Source: JAVBLT01 sp031553315
GTDB taxonomy: Bacteria > Verrucomicrobiota > Kiritimatiellia > RFP12 > DVOR01
Direction: 5' to 3'
Length of the DNA stretch: 17,580 bases
Assembly: GCA_031553315.1 (NCBI GenBank)
Contig: JAVBLT010000026.1
Coordinates: 1 to 17,580 of the forward strand
Part shown: one piece after another, positions 7,951 through 15,190 of the stretch
Layout: each line of letters opens with the position of its first letter
Position numbering within the stretch: position 1 is the stretch's first letter
Made by a program: the position numbers and the translations under genes
Notes under the pieces: generated by a model
What the model was told of the DNA's origin: nothing
The model's input: the letters and a program-made list of their open reading frames with translations, nothing else
The model's database searches: none

Positions 7951-8918
7951 GGGGCGCCTTCCAGTTCAAGCTCGCCTTGGCCGGAGACCACGATTTTGCG
8001 GGCGCGGTTTTCAGGGTCGGAGGTGTCGTACACGCAGAATTTAATGGTGGGAAAGTGGCGCACGAGCTCTTGCCTGATGTAACGCTCCACGGCGCCGACG
8101 TTGGCGGGGTCGTCGTCGGAAAAGCCCACGCTGATGGGGCGCTTGAGCGCGTCGATTCCCGTGCGCTGCATGATGTGGACGATGTGGTCGATGAAATCGC
8201 GGATGGCAAACTGCTTGCGGCTTTCCTGTGAATCGATGCCGGGGGTATCGGAGGCGTAGCGTTCGTTGAAATGGGGCGAGGTGACGGCATGGTAGCGGTT
8301 GAGGCCGAGGTAGTAATCAAGCTCGCGTTCATCGGAAGCGAACACGCGAAGGCCGTCGAAGCAATACCGGTAGCCGCGCAGGTTGATGAGCATCCGGGCG
8401 CGCTCGGCGGGCGTGAGCACATGGCCGATGAAGAGGCGCACGCCCTCGCGAAGCACTTCGGGAGAATGCCCGCGGGCAGTCACGATGGCAAAAAGCCGCC
8501 CTTCCACGAGGGTCTTACGAAAGGTTTCGAAGCTGGGCGGCTTGTTGCGCTTGCCGCTGAGGATTTCATGGAGGGCCTGGCCGGTATCGGCGAGGAAACG
8601 GCCGCCCTGACCGGCTTCGTCTTGAAACTCCACAAAGGCCTGCTGCCAGTCATTGTCGGGGGGGCGGTAGTTTTCGCGGTCGCGGCGGACCACGCTGAAG
8701 AGGGCGGTCGAAACGGTGTGAGGCTTCCAGGAGCCATCGGGCTGGCGCTTCTCGAGGCGGATCGAGGTGGGCATGAAGAGGATGTTGTCATCCCAGTCGA
8801 AGATGTAATACTTGAAGTCGCGCCCGGCAACGGCGGCGTTGACCCAGCGTGAATCGATAAACAGCGGGCGGGCGCCGGAAAAGGTCGCGAGCGCTTCTTC
8901 AAGGGCGGGATCAGTCAT
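7947..8918 (-). CDS. HAD-superfamily-like protein, unknown function
   Basis: The 323-residue product carries a HAD-like motif I, YYIFDWDDNILFMPT, with the nucleophile position at Asp41 and Asp43 and Asn45 in place of the usual Thr/Val. Motif II is AIVTARGHSP (Thr147), and a motif IV-like acidic cluster is VGFSDDDPAN (268-270). Together these suggest a Mg-dependent phosphatase or phosphotransferase acting in the cytoplasm. A long insertion between motifs I and II (about 52-140) and another after motif II carry no feature I know. Its first codons overlap the agmatinase stop by eight bases, and its stop overlaps the mnmA start, so it is translated with both. Substrate is unknown; catalytic activity is inferred from the motifs only. 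Confidence 0.8.
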   Translation of the reverse strand: MTDPALEEALATFSGARPLFIDSRWVNAAVAGRDFKYYIFDWDDNILFMPTSIRLEKRQPDGSWKPHTVSTALFSVVRRDRENYRPPDNDWQQAFVEFQDEAGQGGRFLADTGQALHEILSGKRNKPPSFETFRKTLVEGRLFAIVTARGHSPEVLREGVRLFIGHVLTPAERARMLINLRGYRYCFDGLRVFASDERELDYYLGLNRYHAVTSPHFNERYASDTPGIDSQESRKQFAIRDFIDHIVHIMQRTGIDALKRPISVGFSDDDPANVGAVERYIRQELVRHFPTIKFCVYDTSDPENRARKIVVSGQGELELEGAP

Positions 8919-9933
8919 GGGAGGCGTGGTCTTTACCGCAGGAGCACCCGGGGCGATGGCCGACAGTGCCTTTTTTGATGACGACGAGGCCGCGTTTTGC
9001 CCCTGCGGCAGGCGCGGCGGCGGCGGGTTTGGGCGCGAGCGAAATCGCCTTGCCCGGCTTGGCGGTTTGGGCGGGCGTTTTCTCCATGAGGCCCATGAGG
9101 AGCTGGCACATCCGGGCCGCGGTGAAATCGGGATGATTCAGGCCGGGGATCGGGGCGAGCTCGACCACGTCGGCGCCGATGATTTCACGGCTTTGGGCGA
9201 TCTCTTTCAGGATGAAGGCCGCGGAGTACCAGAGCAGGCCTCCGGGCACGGGCGTGCCGGTGGCGGGCATGACGGCAGGCTCCCACGCGTCGACATCGAA
9301 GGTGACGTAGACGCGTTTTGGAAACGCTTTGGGCAAAATGGGCCTCGGCGGCCCGGCAAGCGCGAGATCCTCGGCGTCGGCGGCGAAAAGGGTGGCTCGG
9401 TTGGCCTCGCGGTATTCGTGCTCCTCGGCGGAGTAGGCGCGCGTGCCGAATTGCGCAAGCGGCACGCCGAGCTCATGGCAGCGGCGAAGCACGCAGGCGT
9501 GGGAATAGGGCGTGCCTTCGTATTCGTTGCGCAAATCGGCGTGGGCGTCGAAATGGACAATGCCGAATGGTTCGCCGGCGGCAACGAAGGCCTGCACCGC
9601 GCCCAGCGTCACGGTATGTTCGCCGCCGAGCACCAGCGGTTTCGCGCCGCAGGCGAGGGCTTCGGCCACGGCATCGCGAATGGCGGCAACCCAGGAAACA
9701 GGCGCGGAGGGATCCACAGGTTCAACCGCCTCGCGGGTGTAGACGGCATCTTTCCCCGGAAACGCCCCCCGGTCGAAGGCCTCGAGCTGGTCTGAGGCCT
9801 CGAGAATGGCCTCAGGCCCGCGGGCCGCCCCGCCGCCGTAGGAAACGCTGAGCTCCATCGGCGCGGGAATAATATGAAAGGCGGCCTTCTCCTTTTCGGC
9901 CGCCGTGAATTCAGAACCCAGAAACTGCCGCAT
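8911..9933 (-). CDS. speB: Agmatinase / arginase-family ureohydrolase with a C-terminal Cys/His tail
   Basis: The family hydrolyses a guanidino group to urea; agmatinase makes putrescine from agmatine. Binuclear metal ligands are visible: GGEHTVT (His106), HFDAHADLR (Asp129, His131, Asp133) and TFDVDAWEP (Asp213, Asp215). TGTPVPGGL (225-233) is the agmatinase-type substrate loop. The core ends near residue 286. A Lys/Pro/Ala-rich linker and a tail ending GCSCGKDHASHD (329-340) follow, making 340 residues against about 300 for typical bacterial agmatinases. AAGGA at 9939-9943, five bases before the ATG and inside the end of the upstream gene, fixes the start. Agmatine as substrate is the likeliest call, but guanidinobutyrase or another ureohydrolase cannot be excluded. 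No arginine decarboxylase gene is in the window. Confidence 0.88.
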   Translation of the reverse strand: MRQFLGSEFTAAEKEKAAFHIIPAPMELSVSYGGGAARGPEAILEASDQLEAFDRGAFPGKDAVYTREAVEPVDPSAPVSWVAAIRDAVAEALACGAKPLVLGGEHTVTLGAVQAFVAAGEPFGIVHFDAHADLRNEYEGTPYSHACVLRRCHELGVPLAQFGTRAYSAEEHEYREANRATLFAADAEDLALAGPPRPILPKAFPKRVYVTFDVDAWEPAVMPATGTPVPGGLLWYSAAFILKEIAQSREIIGADVVELAPIPGLNHPDFTAARMCQLLMGLMEKTPAQTAKPGKAISLAPKPAAAAPAAGAKRGLVVIKKGTVGHRPGCSCGKDHASHD

Positions 9934-9941
9934 GAGGATCC

Positions 9942-10319
9942 TTACGCCTTGATGTCGATCTTCAGACCAATGCCTTTGTTGAAGGCGTTAAAGGCGCTCA
10001 TCTGCGCGGCGATCTCGATGGCGGCCGTGATTTCCTCGTCGGTCACGCCGGCTTCGAGCGCGCCGGCGCGGTGCGCGCTCACGCAATATTCGCAGCCGTT
10101 CACGGCGCTCACGGCAATGGCGATGAGCTCCTTTGTCTTGGGATCGAGGCCTTTTCCGGCGCTTTCCGAAAGGTGCAGCATATCGTTCAGAAAGGCTCCG
10201 GTTCGGCCCATGGCCTGAAACACCTCGGGGAGCTGGCCTCCGAAGTTCTTTTCAAGCGCGGTCTGGGTGCGGACAGCGGCTTCGTCGCCGGTTTTGTTAT
10301 ACAGCTTCACATGCGCCAT
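9942..10319 (-). CDS. AhpD-like / carboxymuconolactone decarboxylase-family protein
   Basis: The 125-residue protein is a single helical CMD domain. The redox-type motif is GCEYCVSAH (Cys76, Cys79, His83), the arrangement used by AhpD-like alkylhydroperoxidases. Helices LDPKTKELIAIAVSAV before it and GVTDEEITAAIEIA after it are typical. I chose the ATG at 10319 because AAGGAG (10326-10331) lies six bases upstream and a strong promoter precedes it; a longer frame to 10649 lacks both and would run through the promoter. Eight bases separate it from the agmatinase gene, so it heads the operon. It may protect against peroxides or reduce a disulfide partner, but members of this family have varied roles. 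Confidence 0.88.
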   Translation of the reverse strand: MAHVKLYNKTGDEAAVRTQTALEKNFGGQLPEVFQAMGRTGAFLNDMLHLSESAGKGLDPKTKELIAIAVSAVNGCEYCVSAHRAGALEAGVTDEEITAAIEIAAQMSAFNAFNKGIGLKIDIKA

Positions 10320-10325
10320 GGCAGG

Positions 10326-10331
10326 CTCCTT
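10326..10331 (-). promoter_or_regulatory. Shine-Dalgarno site of the AhpD-like gene
   Basis: AAGGAG on the minus strand lies six bases before the ATG at 10319. It decides the start against a longer in-frame extension that would begin near 10649. Confidence 0.75.
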
Positions 10332-10358
10332 TCCTAGTAAAATAAAAACACTGTCGGC

Positions 10359-10387
10359 AGTATACCGCGTTTCGCGCATAAGAGCAA
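10359..10387 (-). promoter_or_regulatory. Sigma70-type promoter of the AhpD-agmatinase-HAD-mnmA operon
   Basis: On the minus strand TTGCTC (10382-10387) and TATACT (10359-10364) are separated by exactly 17 bases. The -10 box differs from consensus at one position. The predicted start near 10352 gives a leader of about 33 bases. It is the best promoter in the window. Confidence 0.7.
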
Positions 10388-10512
10388 GCCTATGCCTTGT
10401 TATTATGAAACACCCTCCCTTTTTCCTGTTTGCAGACGCTTTTGGCTTGCCATTTCCGGCCATTGGGTGCAGACTATGCCCGATATTCCATTCCACCCAT
10501 TTCGAGGTCATC

Positions 10513-11736
10513 ATGAGCAAAAGCGATATCCAGAAAATTCTCGTCATCAACACCGGCAGCTCCTCCCTTAAATTCATGCTGTTCGACATGGCCAAGGAAA
10601 CCATGCTCGCCAAAGGCCTGATCGAACGCATCGGCACCCCCTCCGCCAACCTCGTTTACCAGCGCGCCGGCGAAGCCAAACACGAAAGCCCCGTGGTCGC
10701 CACCAACCACGCCGAAGCCCTCTGCGACATGTGCAAAATCCTTACCGACAAAACCATCGGCGTGCTCGCCTCCCTCAGCGAGGTCGACGCCATCGGCCAC
10801 CGCACCGTCCACGGCGGCGAGCGTTTTTCCGGCTCCGTGCTCGTGACCGACGAAGTGAAAGACAGCATCCGCGCCTGCTCCGTGATGGCCCCCCTCCACA
10901 ACCCCGCCAACCTCGAAGGCATCACCGCCGCGGAACACGTCTTCCCCGGCGTCCCCAACGTCGCCGTCTTCGACACCGCCTTCCATCAGTCCATGCCCCC
11001 CCACACCTACCTCTACGCCATCCCCAAAAGCTGCTACACCGAATACGGCGTGCGCAAATACGGCTTCCACGGCACCTCCCACAAATTCGTGGCCCAGCGC
11101 GCCGCCAAAGTGCTCGGCAAACCGCTCGAAGAGCTCAGGCTCATCACCTGCCACATGGGCAACGGATCCTCCTTCGCCGCCATCAGCCACGGCAAAGTGC
11201 TCGACACCACCATGGGCATGACCCCCCTCGCCGGCCTCATCATGGGCACCCGCTCGGGCGACGTCGACCCCGGCGCCCTCTTCTACCTCCTGCGCAAAGG
11301 CTTCACCCCCGACCAGCTCGACGACACGCTCAACAAAAAAAGCGGTCTCCTCGCCATCGGCGGCACCGGCTCCGGCGATATGCGCGAACTCGTCAACGCC
11401 GCCGCCGACGGCTCCTCCGACGCCATCAACGCCCTCAAAATGTTCGGTCACCGCGCCATCCTCGCCATCGGCGGCTACTTCGCAGCCCTCGGCGGGGTCG
11501 ACGCCGTCATCATGACCGGCGGCATCGGCGAAAACAGCATCAAAGCCCGTGAAATCATCCTCGGCCAGCTCGGCGCCATCGGCATCGAGCTCGATTCCGA
11601 GCGTAATACAGACGTCTGCTTCGGCCGCGAAGGCCTCATCACCTCCGACCGCAGCCCCATCCCCGTCTACGTGCTCCCCACCAACGAAGAGCTCATGATC
11701 GCCCGCGAAACCTTCACCGTGCTCACCCAGGCCTGA
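10513..11736 (+). CDS. ackA: Acetate kinase
   Basis: Acetate kinase interconverts acetyl phosphate plus ADP with acetate plus ATP and gives substrate-level ATP in fermentation. The 407-residue product shows family signature 1, VINTGSSSLKF (11-21), signature 2, TMGMTPLAGLIMGTRSGDVD (233-252), the catalytic-site pieces AIGHRTVHGGERF, VFDTAFHQSMP and YGFHGTSHKFV, and the C-terminal TGGIGEN. The frame is open upstream to 10267, but the family start and GAGGT at 10504-10508 point to the ATG at 10513. No phosphotransacetylase gene is in the window. A glycosyltransferase gene follows after 20 bases. Codons end in C almost throughout, as in the rest of this operon. Confidence 0.97.
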   Translation: MSKSDIQKILVINTGSSSLKFMLFDMAKETMLAKGLIERIGTPSANLVYQRAGEAKHESPVVATNHAEALCDMCKILTDKTIGVLASLSEVDAIGHRTVHGGERFSGSVLVTDEVKDSIRACSVMAPLHNPANLEGITAAEHVFPGVPNVAVFDTAFHQSMPPHTYLYAIPKSCYTEYGVRKYGFHGTSHKFVAQRAAKVLGKPLEELRLITCHMGNGSSFAAISHGKVLDTTMGMTPLAGLIMGTRSGDVDPGALFYLLRKGFTPDQLDDTLNKKSGLLAIGGTGSGDMRELVNAAADGSSDAINALKMFGHRAILAIGGYFAALGGVDAVIMTGGIGENSIKAREIILGQLGAIGIELDSERNTDVCFGREGLITSDRSPIPVYVLPTNEELMIARETFTVLTQA

Positions 11737-11756
11737 TCCGGCCACAAGGGCCCCGC

Positions 11757-12881
11757 ATGCACATTTTTTTCGACGCCCGAACCATCGACGCCTCGACCAA
11801 GGGATTAAGCCTCTACGCGCGATCCCTTTTCGAGGTTTTCGTAACCCTCCTCGAAGAAACCGACACAATCACCATCCTCGTGCGCGAGACCGCCTTCATC
11901 CCCCCCGACCACAGCCACCCCCAGGTCGAATACCTCAAGACCATCCACCCCGCGCGCAGCCTCAAAGGCCGCCGCGAGCTCCTGCGCGCCGCCGCCCTCC
12001 ACCACCCCAACCTCTACTGGTCCCCCGACCCCCTCATCCCCGTGAACGGCCTCCGCCCCCGCCGCATCCTCACCCTCCACGACCTCGCCGCACACGCCCG
12101 CCCCGAGCTCCTCACCCTCCGCGAACGCCTCCGCTGGCGCTGGGTCGGCGATCCCCAGATCCGCCGCGCCAGCCGCGTGATCTGCCCCACCCACGTGCTC
12201 CGCCACGCCTGCGCCGCCGCCTTTGGCAATGCCGTGGCCAAACGCAGCACCGTGATTTACAACGGCGTGCACGAATCATTCCGCCCCTGCTCCGAAGCCG
12301 AAGTGCGCCCCGTGCGCCAGCGCCTCCTCCTTCCCAAAAAATATTTCCTCTTCATCGGCCAGGACACCCCCTGGCGAAACTTCGACACCCTCCTCAACGC
12401 CCTCGCCGCGGGAGACGACAGCACCGCCATTCCCCTCATCGTGGCCGGAGCCGGCAGCGACACACCCGCCCGCCGAAAACGCGTCGCCGAGCTTCAGCTC
12501 CAAGACATCGTCCGCTTCATCGGCCCCGTCGACGATCCCGACCTCCCCCTCCTCTACAGCGGCGCCTACGCCACCCTCCACCCCGCCACCGTCGAAGGCT
12601 TCAGCCAGACCATCCTCCAATCCCTCGCCTGCGGCACCCCCGTGATCTGCTCCGCCCTCCCCGAAAACCAGGAACTCTTCGGCAACGCCGTCATGCAAGT
12701 GCACCCCACCGACCGCATCGAGTGGCAAAACGCCCTCATCACGCTCGCCGTCTCCGCCGTGCTCCGCGACCGCCTCCGCGAACAAGGCCTCAAACGCGCC
12801 CTCGACTTCACCTGGCGGCGCACCGCCCGCCAGTCACTCGACCTTTGCCGCGCCCTCTGCGGAGAGAAAACCATCACATGA
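11757..12881 (+). CDS. Glycosyltransferase, GT4-type (GT-B fold)
   Basis: The 374-residue protein has the two Rossmann-like halves of GT-B enzymes. The N-terminal acceptor half includes DARTIDASTKGLSLYARSL and LYWSPDPLIPV. The C-terminal nucleotide-sugar half has YFLFIGQDTPWRNFDTLLNA, IPLIVAGAGSD, IVRFIGPVDDPDLPLLYSGA and HPATVEGFSQTILQSLACGT. The EX7E motif common in GT4 has Glu280 but Gln288 at the second glutamate. There is no signal peptide or membrane segment, so it works at the cytoplasmic face. Donor and acceptor cannot be read from the sequence; LPS, exopolysaccharide or glycolipid synthesis are options. AAGGG at 11746-11750 supports the start, and its stop overlaps the tadA start (ATGA). 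Confidence 0.88.
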   Translation: MHIFFDARTIDASTKGLSLYARSLFEVFVTLLEETDTITILVRETAFIPPDHSHPQVEYLKTIHPARSLKGRRELLRAAALHHPNLYWSPDPLIPVNGLRPRRILTLHDLAAHARPELLTLRERLRWRWVGDPQIRRASRVICPTHVLRHACAAAFGNAVAKRSTVIYNGVHESFRPCSEAEVRPVRQRLLLPKKYFLFIGQDTPWRNFDTLLNALAAGDDSTAIPLIVAGAGSDTPARRKRVAELQLQDIVRFIGPVDDPDLPLLYSGAYATLHPATVEGFSQTILQSLACGTPVICSALPENQELFGNAVMQVHPTDRIEWQNALITLAVSAVLRDRLREQGLKRALDFTWRRTARQSLDLCRALCGEKTIT

Positions 12882-13414
12882 CACCCCGCGAACAGGCCTT
12901 CCACCAACGCTGCATCACCCTCGCCCTGCGCGAAGCCGAGCGCGCGCAGGCCGCAGGCGAAGTGCCCACAGGCTGCGTGATCATCCGCCACGACCCCGAA
13001 GCCTGGGAGCGCGAAAGCGAAACCCACCCCGTCATCCACATCGTCGCCCGCGCCCACAACCAGACCGAGACCCTCAAAGACCCCACCGCCCACGCCGAGA
13101 TCCTCGCCATCACCCAAGCCGCCGCCGCCGTGGGCGACTGGCGCCTCACCGGTTGCGCCCTCTACGTGACCAAAGAGCCCTGCGCCATGTGCGCCGGAGC
13201 CATCATCCTCGCCCGCCTCCCCCTCGTGGCCTGGGGGCTTTCCGACCCCGCCCGCGGCGGCCATTCCCACTTCGGCATCCTCGCCGACCCCGCCCTCAAC
13301 CACAGACCCAGGCTCTGCCCCGGCATCCTCCAAGACCAATGCCGCGCCGCCTTTCAAGCCTTTTTCCAGACACGGCGCCTCGAAAATACCCCAACCGGAG
13401 AAGCCACCCCATGA
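12878..13414 (+). CDS. tadA: tRNA-specific adenosine deaminase TadA
   Basis: TadA converts adenosine 34 of tRNA-Arg(ACG) to inosine. The 178-residue product has the zinc site of the cytidine/deoxycytidylate deaminase fold: TAHAEI (His72, catalytic Glu74) and EPCAMCAGA (Cys102, Cys105). The C-terminal part (NHRPRLCPGIL, FFQTRR) matches TadA rather than guanine or cytosine deaminases. Between TGCVIIRHD and IVARAHNQT lie about 14 extra residues compared with E. coli TadA, and LEPC reads KEPC. The ATG at 12878 overlaps the glycosyltransferase stop by four bases and follows GGAGAG (12861-12866); the frame is open further upstream, but that would bury it in the previous gene. Its stop overlaps the next start, also as ATGA. 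Confidence 0.92.
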   Translation: MTPREQAFHQRCITLALREAERAQAAGEVPTGCVIIRHDPEAWERESETHPVIHIVARAHNQTETLKDPTAHAEILAITQAAAAVGDWRLTGCALYVTKEPCAMCAGAIILARLPLVAWGLSDPARGGHSHFGILADPALNHRPRLCPGILQDQCRAAFQAFFQTRRLENTPTGEATP

Positions 13415-15183
13415 ACCACACCCTCCTCGCCCTCCTCCTCGCCGCCACCGCCGCCCGCGCCGAAACCACCTACCCCGACCCCGCATGGAAAGATGCCCCC
13501 GACCCCCTCGCCTCACCCTACGCCGTCCCCGGCGGCACCCTCGTCTACGGCGCCCACAACCCGCCCAAAAGCCTCAACTACACAATCAACACCGAGACCC
13601 ACACCCGCATGGTCTTCGGCCTCATGTTCCAGAGCCTGCTCTCCACCGATTCAGTCACCGCCGAATTCGTCCCCGGCATCGCCAACCGCTGGACCGTCTC
13701 CGACGACAAACGCACCTTCACCTTCCACATCGACCCCCTCGCCACCTGGAGCGACGGCCGCCCCATCACCGCCCACGACGTAAAATGGTCCTTCGAAAAG
13801 CTCAAAGACCCCAAAAGCCTCTGCGGCGCCTTCGCCACCTCCACACAGTTTTTCGACCTCGACAAAATCATCGTCTCCGATCCCCGCACCATCACCTTCA
13901 CCTCCAGCCAAACCCATTGGCTCAACCTCGTGTACCTCAGCGGCTTCTACATCCTGCCCAAACACATCTTCGAAAACCAGGACTACACCTCCATCAACTT
14001 CGAATTCCCCGTCGTCAGCGGCCCCTACCGCATCGAATCCATCGACGAAGGCATCAGCCTCACCATGAAACGCCGCCCCGACTCCTGGATCTTCAAGCTC
14101 CCCTCCTCCCGCGGCCTTTACAACTTCGACCGAATCGTCTTCCGCTACTTCCAAAACCAGAACAACGCCTTCGAAGCCTTCAAAAAAGGCCTCGTCGACA
14201 CCTACCCCGTCTACTCCGCCCGCATCTGGGCCAACGAAACCATCGGCGAGCGCTTCGACAAAAACTGGATCATCCGCCAAAGCATCAAAAACCATGAACC
14301 CATCTCCTTCCAAGGCTTAGCCATGAACACCCGCAAGCCCCCCTACAACGACATCCGCGTGCGCAAAGCCCTCTTCCTCCTCTTCGACCGCCAGCGCGCC
14401 GTACGCACCCTCATGTACAACGCCTACACACTCTACCAATCCTACATGGCCGACCTCTACGACCAGGAACACCCCTGCCCCAACCCCCTCTACACCTACG
14501 AACCCGAAAAAGCCAAAGCCCTCCTCACCGAAGCAGGCTACACCCTCAACACCGCCACCGGCCACCTCGAAAAAAACGGCGCCCCCCTCATCATCAACAT
14601 CCTCACCCGAAGCCCCAGCGACGCCTCCTACCTCGCCCTCTACAAAGACGCCCTCCAGCGCCTGGGCATCCAGCTCACCATCACCCAGAAAGACTTCGCC
14701 AGCTGGATGCGCGACATGACCGACTACAACTTCGAAATGACCACCGCCGCCTGGGGCGGCACCATCTTCCGAAACCCCGAACCCATGTGGCACTCCATAC
14801 ACAAAGACACCAAATCCGGCAACAACCTCACCGGCCTCACCCACCCCCGAATCGACCGCCTCATCGAAGCGCAGCGCACCGAATTCTCCATCGAAAAACG
14901 CAACGAAATCCACCGCGAAATCGACGCCATCCTTTACGACCAAACCCCCTACATCCTCACCTGGGGCATCGACGCCATCCGCCTGCTCTACTGGAACAAA
15001 TTCGGCACCCCCGACACCATCCTCAGCAAATTCGGCGACGAAGACAGCATCGTCGCCTACTGGTGGGCCGACCCCTCCTCCGCCGAAGAGCTCAAACAAG
15101 CCATGAAAAACGGCACCCCCCTCCCCCCCCTCCCCGAAGAGGTCGACTTCGACCAAGTCATCCAAAACCGCACCAAAGAATAG
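13411..15183 (+). CDS. ABC transporter substrate-binding protein, family 5 (YejA-like)
   Basis: The 590-residue product begins with a signal peptide (LLALLLAATAARA, cut near residue 18), without a lipobox cysteine, so it is periplasmic. Family 5 signatures are FVPGIANRWTVSDDKRTFTF, ATWSDGRPITAHDVKWSFE, VSGPYRIESIDEG and GLAMNTRKPPYNDIRVRKAL. AFEAFKKGLVDTY and the Arg-Lys-Pro-Pro segment resemble YejA, which serves microcin C and peptide uptake in E. coli. No permease or ATPase genes are in the window, so the partner transporter is elsewhere or the protein is an orphan receptor. The start at 13411 overlaps tadA by four bases, and GGAG (13397-13400) lies ten bases upstream; the longer frame from 13153 is an artefact of an open frame inside tadA. 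parC begins seven bases after its stop. Confidence 0.93.
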   Translation: MNHTLLALLLAATAARAETTYPDPAWKDAPDPLASPYAVPGGTLVYGAHNPPKSLNYTINTETHTRMVFGLMFQSLLSTDSVTAEFVPGIANRWTVSDDKRTFTFHIDPLATWSDGRPITAHDVKWSFEKLKDPKSLCGAFATSTQFFDLDKIIVSDPRTITFTSSQTHWLNLVYLSGFYILPKHIFENQDYTSINFEFPVVSGPYRIESIDEGISLTMKRRPDSWIFKLPSSRGLYNFDRIVFRYFQNQNNAFEAFKKGLVDTYPVYSARIWANETIGERFDKNWIIRQSIKNHEPISFQGLAMNTRKPPYNDIRVRKALFLLFDRQRAVRTLMYNAYTLYQSYMADLYDQEHPCPNPLYTYEPEKAKALLTEAGYTLNTATGHLEKNGAPLIINILTRSPSDASYLALYKDALQRLGIQLTITQKDFASWMRDMTDYNFEMTTAAWGGTIFRNPEPMWHSIHKDTKSGNNLTGLTHPRIDRLIEAQRTEFSIEKRNEIHREIDAILYDQTPYILTWGIDAIRLLYWNKFGTPDTILSKFGDEDSIVAYWWADPSSAEELKQAMKNGTPLPPLPEEVDFDQVIQNRTKE

Positions 15184-15190
15184 GCCCCCC

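Larger units (their letters stand above)
10320..10512. other. Divergent promoter region between the minus-strand operon and ackA
   Basis: The 193 bases between the two start codons hold the minus-strand promoter at their left end. For ackA only a weak candidate is visible: TTGCCA at 10447-10452 without a good -10 box at the right distance. The stretch is AT-richer than its surroundings. No clear operator repeat was seen. Confidence 0.6.

Noticed and set aside
10267..10512. N-terminal extension of acetate kinase by 82 residues
   Set aside because: The extension overlaps the divergent gene and its promoter, and has no similarity to the family; the ATG at 10513 has a GAGGT site and gives the normal length.
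10320..10649. N-terminal extension of the AhpD-like protein
   Set aside because: It would cover the sigma70-type promoter and overlap the ackA start; AAGGAG six bases before 10319 marks the better start.
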